8,090 nt of DNA, taken from NCBI GenBank assembly GCA_964248625.1, contig CAXTZG010000134.1, forward strand, positions 1-8,090, given 5' to 3'. This stretch comes from Lichenicola sp964248625 (lineage in GTDB: Bacteria; Pseudomonadota; Alphaproteobacteria; Acetobacterales; Acetobacteraceae). The position numbers were made by a program, and so were the translations under genes. Each line of letters begins with the position of its first letter. The stretch's first letter is position 1. The notes under the pieces were generated by a model. It was not told the origin of the DNA. It worked only from the letters and a program-made list of their open reading frames with translations, and searched no databases. Below are positions 1 through 6,715 of the stretch, piece after piece.

Positions 1-46
1 GACGGTTGGCGGCGCGCAAGGCGATATGCCCTGCCGGTTCCACCAT
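1..46 (-). CDS. Possible 5' end of a further leftward gene (partial)
   Basis: An ATG at 46-44 on the minus strand opens a frame that stays open to the window edge and reads MVEPAGHIALRAANR. An AGG lies about 5 bases upstream of it. It would start 66 bases after the stop of the flavin monooxygenase on the same strand, a spacing compatible with an operon. Fifteen codons are too few to recognise a family, and in GC-rich DNA this could be chance. A competing plus-strand reading of the same bases (frame ending in TGA at 54-56) cannot be excluded. No function is proposed. Confidence 0.22.
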   Translation of the reverse strand, partial: MVEPAGHIALRAANR

Positions 47-112
47 CTTGGCCTGACAACCTGGCGGCCGCCCTGGCTGCCGGCGGGGACGGACGGTCCG
101 ATCGCCGCGGCG

Positions 113-1417
113 TCAGGACAGGCCGCCGCCCCGGTAGTGCCCCCGCAGCGTCGCTGTCTCGTAGTCGCGTCGGAACAATCCCCGTGACTGCAGGATCGGG
201 ACCACCTGTTCCACCAGCGCCTGCAGCCCGTCTGGATAAACGTCGCACATCACGTTGAACCCGTCGGCGGCGCCGGCCTCGAACCAGTCCTGCATGCTGT
301 CTGCGATCCGCTCCGGGCTGCCCACCACCATCCGATGCGCGGTTCCCCGTGCGATCACCTGCCGCACCGTCAGCGTCCGGTCGCGCAACAGCGACAGCGA
401 GGCGTCGCGGAACCCGCTCGAGCCGCCGGCTGAAGCCGCCTGCTCCAGCAGCGCGTCCGGCACCGGCCGGTCGAGCGACAGCCGGTCCGGATCGAGCCCG
501 AACCGCCGCGCGAAGCGTTCCAGCATGCGTTCCGGCGGCTCCAGCGCGTCGAGCTCCGCCAGCCGCGCCTGCGCCGCCGCGTCGCTGTCGCCGATCACGG
601 TGATCAGGCCCGGCAGGATGGCGATGTCGTCCGGATCGCGGCCCCGTGCCGCCGCCCGGGCGCGGAGGTCGTCGCGGAAGCCGACCGCCGTGTCGCGATC
701 CTGCGCCACGCTGAACACCCCGTCGGCGGTCGCGGCCGCCAGCGCCCGGCCCTCGTCCGAGCCGCCGGCCTGCACCAGCAGCGGCCGCCCTTGCGGCGAG
801 CGCGGCAGCTGCAGCGGTCCGCGCACGGTGAAATGGCGGCCGCGATGCGCGATCGGGTGGATGCGGCTCATGTCGGCGAAGCGGGCGCCGGCCGGGTCCG
901 GATCGAAGGCCTCCGCCTCCCAGCTCGCCCACAGCGCCTGCAGCACCGCGACGAACTCGGCCGCGCGCTCGTAGCGCTCGTGTGCCGGCGGCATCGCGGT
1001 GCCGAAATTGGCCGCAGCCGCCTCGGCCATGGTCGTGACCAGGTTGAGCCCGATGCGCCCGCCGCTGACGTGGTCGAGCGAGCACAGGGTGCGCGCGAGC
1101 GGGTAGGGGTGGCCGAAGGTGGTGCTGGCGGTGAGGATGAAGCCGACATGCGTGGTCGCCGCCGCCATGGCCGGCACCACCGCGACCGGATCGAGCCAGC
1201 CCCAGCCCGGCGTCTCGTCGATGCCGGCATTGATCGAGAGCTGGTCGGCCAGGAACACCGCATCCAGCCGCCCGCGCTCCGCCAGGCGCGCCACCTCGAG
1301 ATGGTGGCCAAGCTCGACGCAGGCGCGCGGGTTGCCGTGCCGGCTGCGCCAGGCGAGTGGATGGGCGCCGGAATTGAGCAGGTTGACGTTGAGGCGGAGC
1401 TGACGCGGCGGCTTCAT
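113..1417 (-). CDS. LLM-class flavin-dependent monooxygenase, NtaA/SnaA/DszA family
   Basis: The 434-residue product is a full-length luciferase-like monooxygenase of the NtaA/SnaA/DszA type. These enzymes use FMNH2, supplied by a separate flavin reductase, plus O2 to oxidise chelators, sulfones, sulfonates or similar small molecules in the cytoplasm. Family signatures in order: strand 1 with NVNLLNSGAHPLAWR (residues 10-24), the ERGRLDAVFLAD helix-strand (about 47-58), TASTTFGHPYPLAR (96-109), SLDHVSGGRIGLNLVTT (113-129), NFGTAMPPAHERYERA.EF (137-155) and the HPIAHRGRHFTVRGPLQLPRSPQGRPLLVQAGGS block (187-220), which carries flavin-site and dimer contacts in relatives. Length is normal for the family (about 430-450). 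The ATG at 1417 is preceded by GGAG (1427-1424) six bases away, which supports this start. It lies 34 bases downstream of the UbiC-like gene on the same strand and may be cotranscribed. No flavin reductase or transporter is visible, so the substrate cannot be assigned. Confidence 0.92.
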   Translation of the reverse strand: MKPPRQLRLNVNLLNSGAHPLAWRSRHGNPRACVELGHHLEVARLAERGRLDAVFLADQLSINAGIDETPGWGWLDPVAVVPAMAAATTHVGFILTASTTFGHPYPLARTLCSLDHVSGGRIGLNLVTTMAEAAAANFGTAMPPAHERYERAAEFVAVLQALWASWEAEAFDPDPAGARFADMSRIHPIAHRGRHFTVRGPLQLPRSPQGRPLLVQAGGSDEGRALAAATADGVFSVAQDRDTAVGFRDDLRARAAARGRDPDDIAILPGLITVIGDSDAAAQARLAELDALEPPERMLERFARRFGLDPDRLSLDRPVPDALLEQAASAGGSSGFRDASLSLLRDRTLTVRQVIARGTAHRMVVGSPERIADSMQDWFEAGAADGFNVMCDVYPDGLQALVEQVVPILQSRGLFRRDYETATLRGHYRGGGLS

Positions 1418-1451
1418 GGCGGGCTCCGGCAGGGATGCGTCCGAGGTCGGC

Positions 1452-2165
1452 TTATCCGCCGGGAGGGGCTGCGAAGTCGAGCAGTCCCCGCCGGTAGGTC
1501 TCGACCACCAGCGAGAACGGCACGCCGTCGCGCCGGCGCAGCACGGCCCGGTTCTCGATCAGGGCGTCGGGGATCTGCAGCGCGGTTGCCGACGGCGCCG
1601 GTCCGGCGGCAGCGATCCAGTCCGGCGGCAGCGGCTGCCACAGCAGGCGGCTCGACAGCGTCGTGCGGGAGAAGCCGAGCGCCTGCACCGCCCGGCCGAA
1701 CGGCGTGTCGGTGGCGTCGAGCTGACGGTTCATCGCGGGCGTCAGGCGCGCCGGCACATACCAGTTGTCGGCCTCCGACAGCAGGTGGCCGTGGCAGGTC
1801 AGCCGGACATGACGGTAGCGGACCGGCTCGTCGGCGCCTGCCTGCAGCCGAGCGCGGTCCGACGGCTGCAGCGGCAGCGTGCGGGACGGGTCGCGCTTGG
1901 CGACGATCGTCGCGGCACCCGCGGGCTGGCCCCCGGCAAGGCCGTGGGTCGCGCACCAGTGTTCCAGCGTCAGGGTGGCGCTGTTCTCGCTCAGCAGCGC
2001 GCTCCGCAGCTCCTCCAGCAGCGCCAGGGCCGCGAGACGGTGGAAGCGGTCGTCGGGCCAGGCCCCGGCTCGTTCAGGCTCCGCCAAGCGCCCCGGCCCG
2101 GCCAGCGTCGGCTCAGCCGGCCGTGCCGGGCCGGCCGGCAGGGCCAGGACGCCCGCCAGCAGCAC
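1452..2165 (-). CDS. UbiC/chorismate lyase-fold protein with probable N-terminal signal sequence (start uncertain)
   Basis: The frame matches the fold of UbiC, which splits chorismate into 4-hydroxybenzoate and pyruvate. Alignment by eye to E. coli UbiC: LLSENSATLTLEHW corresponds to LLLEDSMTKRFE; YRHVRLTC to the LREVLLC strand carrying active-site Arg76; TPFGR to TPLGR; and SLVVETYRRGLL to LLTELFLPASPL, which carries Glu155. From the GTG at 2165, the Arg and Glu equivalents are about residues 118 and 222. The protein is longer than E. coli UbiC (237 versus 165 residues). The extra part is N-terminal and starts with a hydrophobic stretch (VLLAGVLALPAG) followed by ARPAEP, like a signal peptide. 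No ATG exists at a sensible position. GTG at 2165 is the first conventional start but has no Shine-Dalgarno and leaves no basic n-region. A CTG at 2225-2223, overlapping the upstream TGA, would add LRPAWLRRR and complete a classic signal peptide (257 residues). It may be a lyase acting outside the cytoplasm or a non-catalytic relative; the fold assignment is firmer than the activity. Confidence 0.7.
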   Translation of the reverse strand: MLLAGVLALPAGPARPAEPTLAGPGRLAEPERAGAWPDDRFHRLAALALLEELRSALLSENSATLTLEHWCATHGLAGGQPAGAATIVAKRDPSRTLPLQPSDRARLQAGADEPVRYRHVRLTCHGHLLSEADNWYVPARLTPAMNRQLDATDTPFGRAVQALGFSRTTLSSRLLWQPLPPDWIAAAGPAPSATALQIPDALIENRAVLRRRDGVPFSLVVETYRRGLLDFAAPPGG

Positions 2166-2221
2166 AGCCGGCCCGGCCGCCGCCGGACCGCCGGCGGCGC
2201 GGCGGCGAAGCCACGCTGGCC

Positions 2222-2560
2222 TCAGCGCTCGTTCTCGTCGCTGTCCGGCTCGACCTCGATGTCGGTGCCGATCACGTCGGCATCGTCGTCCAGATCGTCG
2301 GTATCCTCCGCGACCTCGTCGGTTTCCGCCTCGTCCTCGGCGGGCTCGGCCTCGGTGTCCTGGTCTTCCGGATCCACCACCGGCTTCTTCGGGCGGCGAT
2401 CCTCCGGCGGCAGGTTGCCGCTGCCGCGCCGCACGCGCGGCTGGTCGAGCGGCTGCTCGGTGCCGCACTTGGGGCAGACGGCCGGAACCTTGGTCAGATC
2501 GTAGAAGCGCGTGCTGCACGAGACGCAGACGCGCTTGGTGCCGAGTTCTGGCTTGGCCAT
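2222..2560 (-). CDS. FYDLN-type acidic zinc-ribbon protein (TIGR02300 family)
   Basis: This 112-residue protein belongs to an alphaproteobacterial family of unknown function named for its FYDLN motif; here the motif reads RFYDLTK (18-24), with Thr instead of Asn. The N-terminal 40 residues form a small zinc ribbon with two CxxC pairs, C12/C15 and C29/C32 (VCVSC and VCPKCG). A basic linker (PRVRRG, DRRPKK) follows, and from about residue 63 the tail is almost entirely Asp/Glu, ending DSDENER. That tail is probably disordered. The ATG at 2560 begins MAKPELGTKR, the usual start of the family, with AGGG about six bases upstream. The open frame continues far upstream antisense to aroA, but that extension is a shadow. 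The gene sits divergently next to aroA, its usual neighbour in alphaproteobacteria as far as I recall. It may head a leftward transcript with the UbiC-like gene. Its molecular role is not known. Confidence 0.93.
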   Translation of the reverse strand: MAKPELGTKRVCVSCSTRFYDLTKVPAVCPKCGTEQPLDQPRVRRGSGNLPPEDRRPKKPVVDPEDQDTEAEPAEDEAETDEVAEDTDDLDDDADVIGTDIEVEPDSDENER

Positions 2561-2599
2561 TGTGACCCTATGTGAGGACGAGGCGATCGCAGGGCGGGG

Positions 2600-2628
2600 C
2601 CCATGCCACCTCGATGCCCGGCTGTCAA
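2600..2628 (-). promoter_or_regulatory. Candidate sigma-70-type promoter for the leftward gene set
   Basis: On the minus strand a consensus TTGACA (2628-2623) is followed after 17 bases by CATGGG (2605-2600), a weak -10 match. It lies in the 139-bp divergent region between the FYDLN-type gene and aroA, about 40 bases upstream of the FYDLN start codon. The -35 match is exact and the spacing correct, but the -10 is poor, so this is only a candidate. The rest of the 2561-2699 gap shows no RNA gene. Confidence 0.3.
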
Positions 2629-2687
2629 ACCAGCGGCACCTCATCCGGCGGCGCCGCGCGCATTGACTTCGGGGCCGCCGAACCAGC

Positions 2688-2695
2688 AAGGGGAG
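2688..2695 (+). promoter_or_regulatory. Strong ribosome binding site of aroA
   Basis: AAGGGGAG ends four bases before the ATG at 2700 and fixes the aroA start there rather than at the later in-frame ATG at 2724 (residue 9), which has no comparable site. It is the clearest Shine-Dalgarno in the window. Confidence 0.6.
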
Positions 2696-2699
2696 CCGC

Positions 2700-4070
2700 A
2701 TGCAGCAGACCCCGACCGCCCTCATGCACAGCCTGGCCCGTCCTCTGGTGGTGCGCCGTCCGGGTGCGGGCCTGCGCGGGTCGGTGCGCGTGCCGGGCGA
2801 CAAGTCGATCAGCCACCGGGCGCTGATGTTCGCGGGCCTGGCCGAGGGCGAGACCCGCATCACCGGACTGCTCGACGGCGAGGACGTGCTGCGCACCGCT
2901 TCTGCCATGCGCGCGCTGGGTGCCGAGGTGGCGCGGGAGGCCGACGGCAGCTGGCGTGTGGTCGGGCGCGGCATCGGACGCCTGCTGGAGCCCGAGGACG
3001 TGCTCGACATGGGCAATTCCGGCACCGCCGCCCGGCTGCTCGCCGGCATTCTGGCCAGCCATCCGATCAACGCGGTGATGACCGGCGACGCCAGCCTGCG
3101 CGGCCGGCCGATGAACCGGGTGATCGAGCCGCTGGGCGGCACCGGGGCGGTGTTCACCGCGCGCGCCGGCGGCCGGCTGCCGCTGTGCATCGCGGGCGTC
3201 GCCGAGCCCAGGCCGATCTCCTGGCGTCTGCAGGTGGCATCCGCGCAGGTGAAGTCGGCGATCCTGCTGGCCGGCCTGAACGCCGCCGGCGAGACCGTGG
3301 TCGAGGAGCCGGTGCCGACCCGTGACCACAGCGAGAACATGCTGCGCCATTTCGGCGCCGCGGTCTCGGTGGAGGCCGACGGGACCGGCCGCGTTATCCG
3401 GCTCGCCGGCCGGCCGCGACTGCTGGCGCGCGACGTCGCGGTGCCCTCCGACCCGTCCTCGGCGGCGTTCCCGCTGGTGGCCGCGCTGCTGGTGCCAGGA
3501 TCGGCGGTGACGGTCGAGGCGGTCGGGCTCAACCCGCTGCGCACCGGGCTGTTCGCCACGCTGCAGGAGATGGGCGGCCTGCTCGACATCGTGAACCGGC
3601 GGGCGGAAGGCGGCGAGCCGGTCGGCGACCTGGTGGTGCAGGCGGGCGCGCTGCGCGGCGTCGAGGTTCCGGCGGAGCGGGCGCCGAGCATGATCGACGA
3701 GTATCCGGTGCTGGCCGTCGCCGCCGCGTTCGCCGCCGGCGAAACGCGGATGCGGGGCTTAAGCGAGCTGCGCGTCAAGGAAAGCGACCGGCTGGCGGCG
3801 ACGCTGTCGCTGCTGGCGGCCAACGGCGTGCCGGCGCGGATCGAGGGCGACGACCTGATCGTGGCCGGCACCGGCCGTCCGCCCGCCGGCGGCGGCCGGG
3901 TGGAGACGCGGATGGATCACCGGCTGGCGATGAGTGCCGTGGTGCTCGGGCTTGCCGCGGAGCGCCCGGTGACGGTGGACGACACCGCCTTCATCGAGAC
4001 CAGCTTCCCGGGCTTCGTGGCGCTGATGAACCGGCTCGGGGCCGGGCTCGCCGCGGAGGCGGGGGCGTGA
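2700..4070 (+). CDS. aroA: 3-phosphoshikimate 1-carboxyvinyltransferase (EPSP synthase)
   Basis: This cytoplasmic enzyme of the shikimate pathway transfers the enolpyruvyl group of PEP to shikimate-3-phosphate, giving EPSP, the precursor of chorismate. The 456-residue product is complete. Key sites: VPGDKSISHR (31-40, Lys35 and Arg40 contact substrate), GNSGTAAR (105-112), GDASLRGRPMNRV (129-141), SAQVKSA (181-187), TRDHSE (207-212), PSDPSSAAFPLVAALLVPGS (249-268), MIDEYP (331-336, catalytic Asp333), LRVKESDR (357-364, Lys360 and Glu361) and DHR (406-408). The SAQVK, RDHSE and MIDEYP forms and overall similarity to the Agrobacterium CP4 enzyme place it in the class II group. Where CP4 has Ala100 (linked to glyphosate tolerance), this enzyme has Gly108. 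Residues 1-20 are a short extension compared with E. coli. Its TGA overlaps the GTG start of cmk, so the two are translationally coupled, and the arrangement aroA-cmk-rpsA is conserved in proteobacteria. Confidence 0.97.
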   Translation: MQQTPTALMHSLARPLVVRRPGAGLRGSVRVPGDKSISHRALMFAGLAEGETRITGLLDGEDVLRTASAMRALGAEVAREADGSWRVVGRGIGRLLEPEDVLDMGNSGTAARLLAGILASHPINAVMTGDASLRGRPMNRVIEPLGGTGAVFTARAGGRLPLCIAGVAEPRPISWRLQVASAQVKSAILLAGLNAAGETVVEEPVPTRDHSENMLRHFGAAVSVEADGTGRVIRLAGRPRLLARDVAVPSDPSSAAFPLVAALLVPGSAVTVEAVGLNPLRTGLFATLQEMGGLLDIVNRRAEGGEPVGDLVVQAGALRGVEVPAERAPSMIDEYPVLAVAAAFAAGETRMRGLSELRVKESDRLAATLSLLAANGVPARIEGDDLIVAGTGRPPAGGGRVETRMDHRLAMSAVVLGLAAERPVTVDDTAFIETSFPGFVALMNRLGAGLAAEAGA

Positions 4071-4710
4071 GCGCGCGGCTGGTCGTCGCCGTCGACGGAC
4101 CGGCCGCCGCCGGCAAGGGCACGCTGGCGCGCGCGCTCGCCGCGGCGCTGGGGCTGCCCTACCTGGATACCGGGCTGCTGTATCGGGCGGTCGGCCGGCG
4201 CATGCTCGATGCCGGGCTGGCGCCATCGGGCGATGCCGGGCCGCAGGCGCGCGCCCTGCTGCCCGAGGATCTCGACCGCAGCGACCTGCGCACGCCGGAG
4301 GTGGATCGCGCGGCGAGCCAGGTGGCCGCCCAACCGGCGGTGCGCGCGGCGCTGCTGGCGTTCCAGCGCGGCTTCGGGGCGGCGCGCGGCGCGGTGCTGG
4401 ACGGACGCGACATCGGCACGGTGATCTTTCCCGATGCGCCGGTGAAGTCACCGCCTCGACCCGCGCGCGCGCGGAGCGGCGCTGGCGGCAGCTGCACGGC
4501 GACGCTGCCGTGACGCCGGCCGAGCGGGCGGCGGCGATCGCGGCGGTGACGGCCGAGCTCGAGGCGCGCGACGCCGCGGACTCGCAGCGTCAGGCGGCGC
4601 CGCTGCGGCCGGCCCCGGATGCGGTGGAGATCGACAGCGACCGCATGGACGCCGCCGCGGTGCTGCAGGAGGCGATGCGCATCGTGCAGGCCAGGACCGC
4701 CAGCCGCTAG
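4067..4710 (+). CDS. cmk: Cytidylate kinase, with an apparent frameshift near 4448
   Basis: Cmk phosphorylates CMP and dCMP with ATP. The first part, read from a GTG overlapping the aroA stop (GTGA), has the P-loop GPAAAGKGT (residues 11-19), YLDTGLLYR (32-40), RTPEVDRAAS (75-84) and LDGRDIGTVIFPDAPVK (111-127). After the AAG at 4445-4447 this frame leaves the family and stops at 4513. The frame starting ACC at 4450 instead continues with TASTRARAERRWRQL, then RDAADSQRQAAPLRPA.DAVEID, and ends in TAG at 4710, exactly the CMP-kinase C-terminus including the R..D..R..APL lid and CMP-binding region. The family normally has three residues (such as LFV) between VK and TAS; only TC remains of those nine bases, so seven are missing. 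Repaired, the protein would be about 216 residues, normal length. As written, translation yields a 148-residue protein without the lid and C-terminus. The gene is generally essential, so sequence error is likely; true mutation with another copy elsewhere is the alternative. Confidence 0.9.
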
Positions 4711-4755
4711 AAGCCGCCCTCCGCGTCTCAAGAATGCGTCTGGCTGTGCGGACGC

Positions 4756-4784
4756 TTGACTCCGGCCGGTCCCAGGGTGTCTGT
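4756..4784 (+). promoter_or_regulatory. Weak candidate promoter for rpsA in the cmk-rpsA gap
   Basis: TTGACT at 4756-4761 is followed after 17 bases by GTCTGT (4779-4784), a poor -10. It lies in the 244-bp gap between cmk and rpsA, where a separate strong rpsA promoter would be expected in view of S1 demand. Only the -35 half is convincing. Confidence 0.2.
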
Positions 4785-4912
4785 GCTGCCCCGCAGGCGC
4801 TTCCCTCCGGGACAGGGCCCGCTTCAACGCAACCGGTCCATGACGGCGCGCCTGACGCCCGCGGACACGACGTGCTGCCACCCCAGCCGGGGGCAGGGCG
4901 CAGAACCGTCCC

Positions 4913-4929
4913 GCGGCGCCGAGCGCCGC
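4913..4929 (+). promoter_or_regulatory. Hairpin in the rpsA leader
   Basis: A perfect 7-bp inverted repeat (GCGGCGC, loop CGA, GCGCCGC) ends 25 bases before the rpsA ATG. Beyond it come two GGA motifs (4933-4935 and 4940-4942), the nearer one part of AGGA at 4939-4942, 12 bases before the start and so a poorly placed Shine-Dalgarno. In E. coli the rpsA start region has a degenerate Shine-Dalgarno and folds into hairpins that present GGA, which S1 itself recognises for autoregulation. A similar role here is inference. Confidence 0.3.
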
Positions 4930-4954
4930 ATCGGACCCAGGACATCGCCGCCAC

Positions 4955-6676
4955 ATGGCATCAGCCGCACTAGCCCAATCCGCTTCCGATCATTTCGGCG
5001 GCGAAGATTTCGCATCCCTCCTCGACGAGACCCTCGGTCGCGATTCGAGCTTCGACGGCTCCGTCGTGACCGGCACGGTGATCCGCCTCACGGAGGAGTT
5101 CGCGATCGTCGATGTCGGTCTCAAGAGCGAGGGCCGCGTCTCGCTCAAGGAGTTCGGCATCCCCGGCATGGACCACGAGGTCAAGCCCGGCGACGTCATC
5201 GAGCTCTATGTCGAGCGCTACGAGGATCGCGACGGCGCCATCGTGCTGTCGCGCGAGAAGGCCCGCCGCGAGGAGGCCTGGACCAACCTGGAGAAGGCCT
5301 TCGAGGGCCAGCAGCGGGTCCAGGGCACCATCTATGGCCGCGTCAAGGGCGGCTTCACCGTCGATCTCGGCGGCGCCATGGCGTTCCTGCCCGGCTCCCA
5401 GGTCGATATCCGCCCGGTGCGCGACGTGGGCCCCCTGATGGGCAGCCCGCAGCCGTTCCAGATCCTCAAGATGGACCGTGCCCGCGGCAACATCGTGGTG
5501 TCGCGCCGCGCGGTGCTCGAGGAGACCCGGGCCGAGCAGCGTTCGGAGCTGATCCAGGGCCTGAAGGAGGGCATGATCCTCGACGGCGTGGTCAAGAACA
5601 TCACCGACTACGGCGCGTTCGTGGATCTCGGCGGCGTCGACGGCCTGCTGCACGTCACCGACATCGCCTGGAAGCGCATCAACCACCCGTCCGAGGCGCT
5701 GCAGATCGGCCAGCAGGTCCGCGTGCAGGTGATCCGCTTCAATTCCGACACCCAGCGCATCAGCCTCGGCATGAAGCAGCTCGAGGCCGATCCGTGGGAA
5801 GGTGTCGCGGCGAAGTACCCGCCCGGTGCCCGCTACAGCGGCCGCGTGACCAACATCACCGACTACGGCGCCTTTGTGGAGCTGGAGCCGGGCGTCGAGG
5901 GTCTCGTGCACGTGTCCGAGATGAGCTGGACCAAGAAGAACGTCCATCCGGGCAAGATCGTCGCCACGTCGCAGGAAGTCGACGTGATGGTGCTGGACGT
6001 GGACAGCTCCAAGCGCCGCATCTCGCTCGGCCTCAAGCAGGTCCAGCGCAACCCGTGGGAAGTGTTCGCCGAGGAGCACAAGGTCGGCTCCACGGTCGAG
6101 GGCGAGATCCGCAACATCACTGAGTTCGGCCTGTTCATCGGCATCTCGGCCGATATCGACGGCATGGTGCACATGTCCGACATCTCGTGGGACGAGGCCG
6201 GCGAGGCGGCGATGGCCGCCTACGAGAAGGGTCAGGTCATCCAGGCCAAGGTGCTGGACGTCGACGTCGAGAAGGAGCGCATCTCGCTCGGCATCAAGCA
6301 GCTGCATGACGATCCGGCCGCCGACACGCTGTCGCGCGTCAACAAGGGCGCCGTCGTCACCTGCATCGTCACCGCGGTGCAGGCGAACGGTATCGAGGTC
6401 AAGGTGGACGAGGTCCTTACCGGCTTCATCCGCCGCGCCGAGCTGGCCCGCGACAAGGCCGAACAGCGTCCGGAGCGGTTCGCCGTCGGCGAGAAGGTCG
6501 ATGCCAAGGTGGTGTCGGTCGATCGCGCGTCCCGCAAGCTCTCGCTGACCATCAAGGGTCGCGAGGTCGAGGAGGACAAGGCCGCGATCAACGAGTACGG
6601 CTCGTCCGACAGCGGCGCCTCGCTCGGCGACATACTGTCCGCCGCGATCCGTCGCCGCAGCGCGCAGCCGGAGTGA
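4955..6676 (+). CDS. rpsA: 30S ribosomal protein S1
   Basis: S1 binds mRNA on the small ribosomal subunit and helps load structured or Shine-Dalgarno-poor messages. The 573-residue product has six S1 (OB-fold) repeats at about residues 33-100, 118-184, 205-273, 290-360, 377-448 and 462-532. The middle repeats carry the typical NITDYGAFV..L motif (twice, with NITEFGLFI in repeat five) followed by G.VHVS/HVTD. Repeat one (TGTVIRLTEEFAIVDVG) and repeat two (GRVKGGFTVDLGGAMAFLPGS) are the divergent ribosome-binding type. The C-terminus ends INEYGSSDSGASLGDILSAA, the usual alphaproteobacterial tail. Length is normal. The ATG at 4955 gives the expected short N-terminal lead before the ETLGRD segment; the Shine-Dalgarno is weak and a hairpin precedes it, as in autoregulated rpsA leaders. 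The gene follows cmk after 244 bases and is followed by two hairpins, so it probably ends its transcript. ihfB, often next in other proteobacteria, is not here. Confidence 0.97.
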   Translation: MASAALAQSASDHFGGEDFASLLDETLGRDSSFDGSVVTGTVIRLTEEFAIVDVGLKSEGRVSLKEFGIPGMDHEVKPGDVIELYVERYEDRDGAIVLSREKARREEAWTNLEKAFEGQQRVQGTIYGRVKGGFTVDLGGAMAFLPGSQVDIRPVRDVGPLMGSPQPFQILKMDRARGNIVVSRRAVLEETRAEQRSELIQGLKEGMILDGVVKNITDYGAFVDLGGVDGLLHVTDIAWKRINHPSEALQIGQQVRVQVIRFNSDTQRISLGMKQLEADPWEGVAAKYPPGARYSGRVTNITDYGAFVELEPGVEGLVHVSEMSWTKKNVHPGKIVATSQEVDVMVLDVDSSKRRISLGLKQVQRNPWEVFAEEHKVGSTVEGEIRNITEFGLFIGISADIDGMVHMSDISWDEAGEAAMAAYEKGQVIQAKVLDVDVEKERISLGIKQLHDDPAADTLSRVNKGAVVTCIVTAVQANGIEVKVDEVLTGFIRRAELARDKAEQRPERFAVGEKVDAKVVSVDRASRKLSLTIKGREVEEDKAAINEYGSSDSGASLGDILSAAIRRRSAQPE

Positions 6677-6688
6677 TCCCGCCCGCCT

Positions 6689-6706
6689 GATCCCGCTCGC
6701 GGGATC
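6689..6706 (+). repeat. Short perfect inverted repeat after rpsA
   Basis: GATCCCGC and GCGGGATC face each other across two bases (7-bp stem with a CTCG loop if the inner pair opens), starting 12 bases after the rpsA stop. There is no T run after it, so on its own it is not a clear terminator. It may stabilise the 3' end ahead of the larger hairpin at 6716. Confidence 0.5.
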
Positions 6707-6715
6707 GTGGAGGGG

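Noticed and set aside
3..56. Tail of a plus-strand gene ending in TGA at 54-56
   Set aside because: Only 17 codons are visible with no recognisable ending; equally compatible with chance, and it competes with the minus-strand start at 46.
2166..2519. ATG at 2519 as start of the UbiC-like protein
   Set aside because: It would overlap almost the whole FYDLN-type gene and add Arg/Gly-rich sequence unlike a protein domain.
791..2575. A 594-residue plus-strand frame opposite the monooxygenase, UbiC-like and FYDLN genes
   Set aside because: Arg/Ala/Pro-rich translation with no recognisable domain; the minus-strand genes beneath it have clear family matches.
2663..2691. TTGACT at 2663-2668 as the -35 of an aroA promoter
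   Set aside because: The matching -10 position falls at about 2686-2691 on the ribosome binding site, leaving no room for a leader, and the bases there do not resemble a -10.
2561..3871. Long N-terminal extension of the FYDLN-type frame antisense to aroA
   Set aside because: The family begins at MAKPELGTKR (2560); the extension is Ser/Arg/Pro-rich shadow of aroA.
4440..4456. Programmed ribosomal frameshifting in cmk
   Set aside because: No slippery heptamer is present at GTG AAG TCA, and three conserved residue positions are missing from the join.
4970..6307. A 445-residue open frame antisense to rpsA
   Set aside because: It lies wholly inside rpsA, reads as repetitive L/D/H/A-rich sequence without family motifs, and follows from the strong codon bias of a GC-rich gene.
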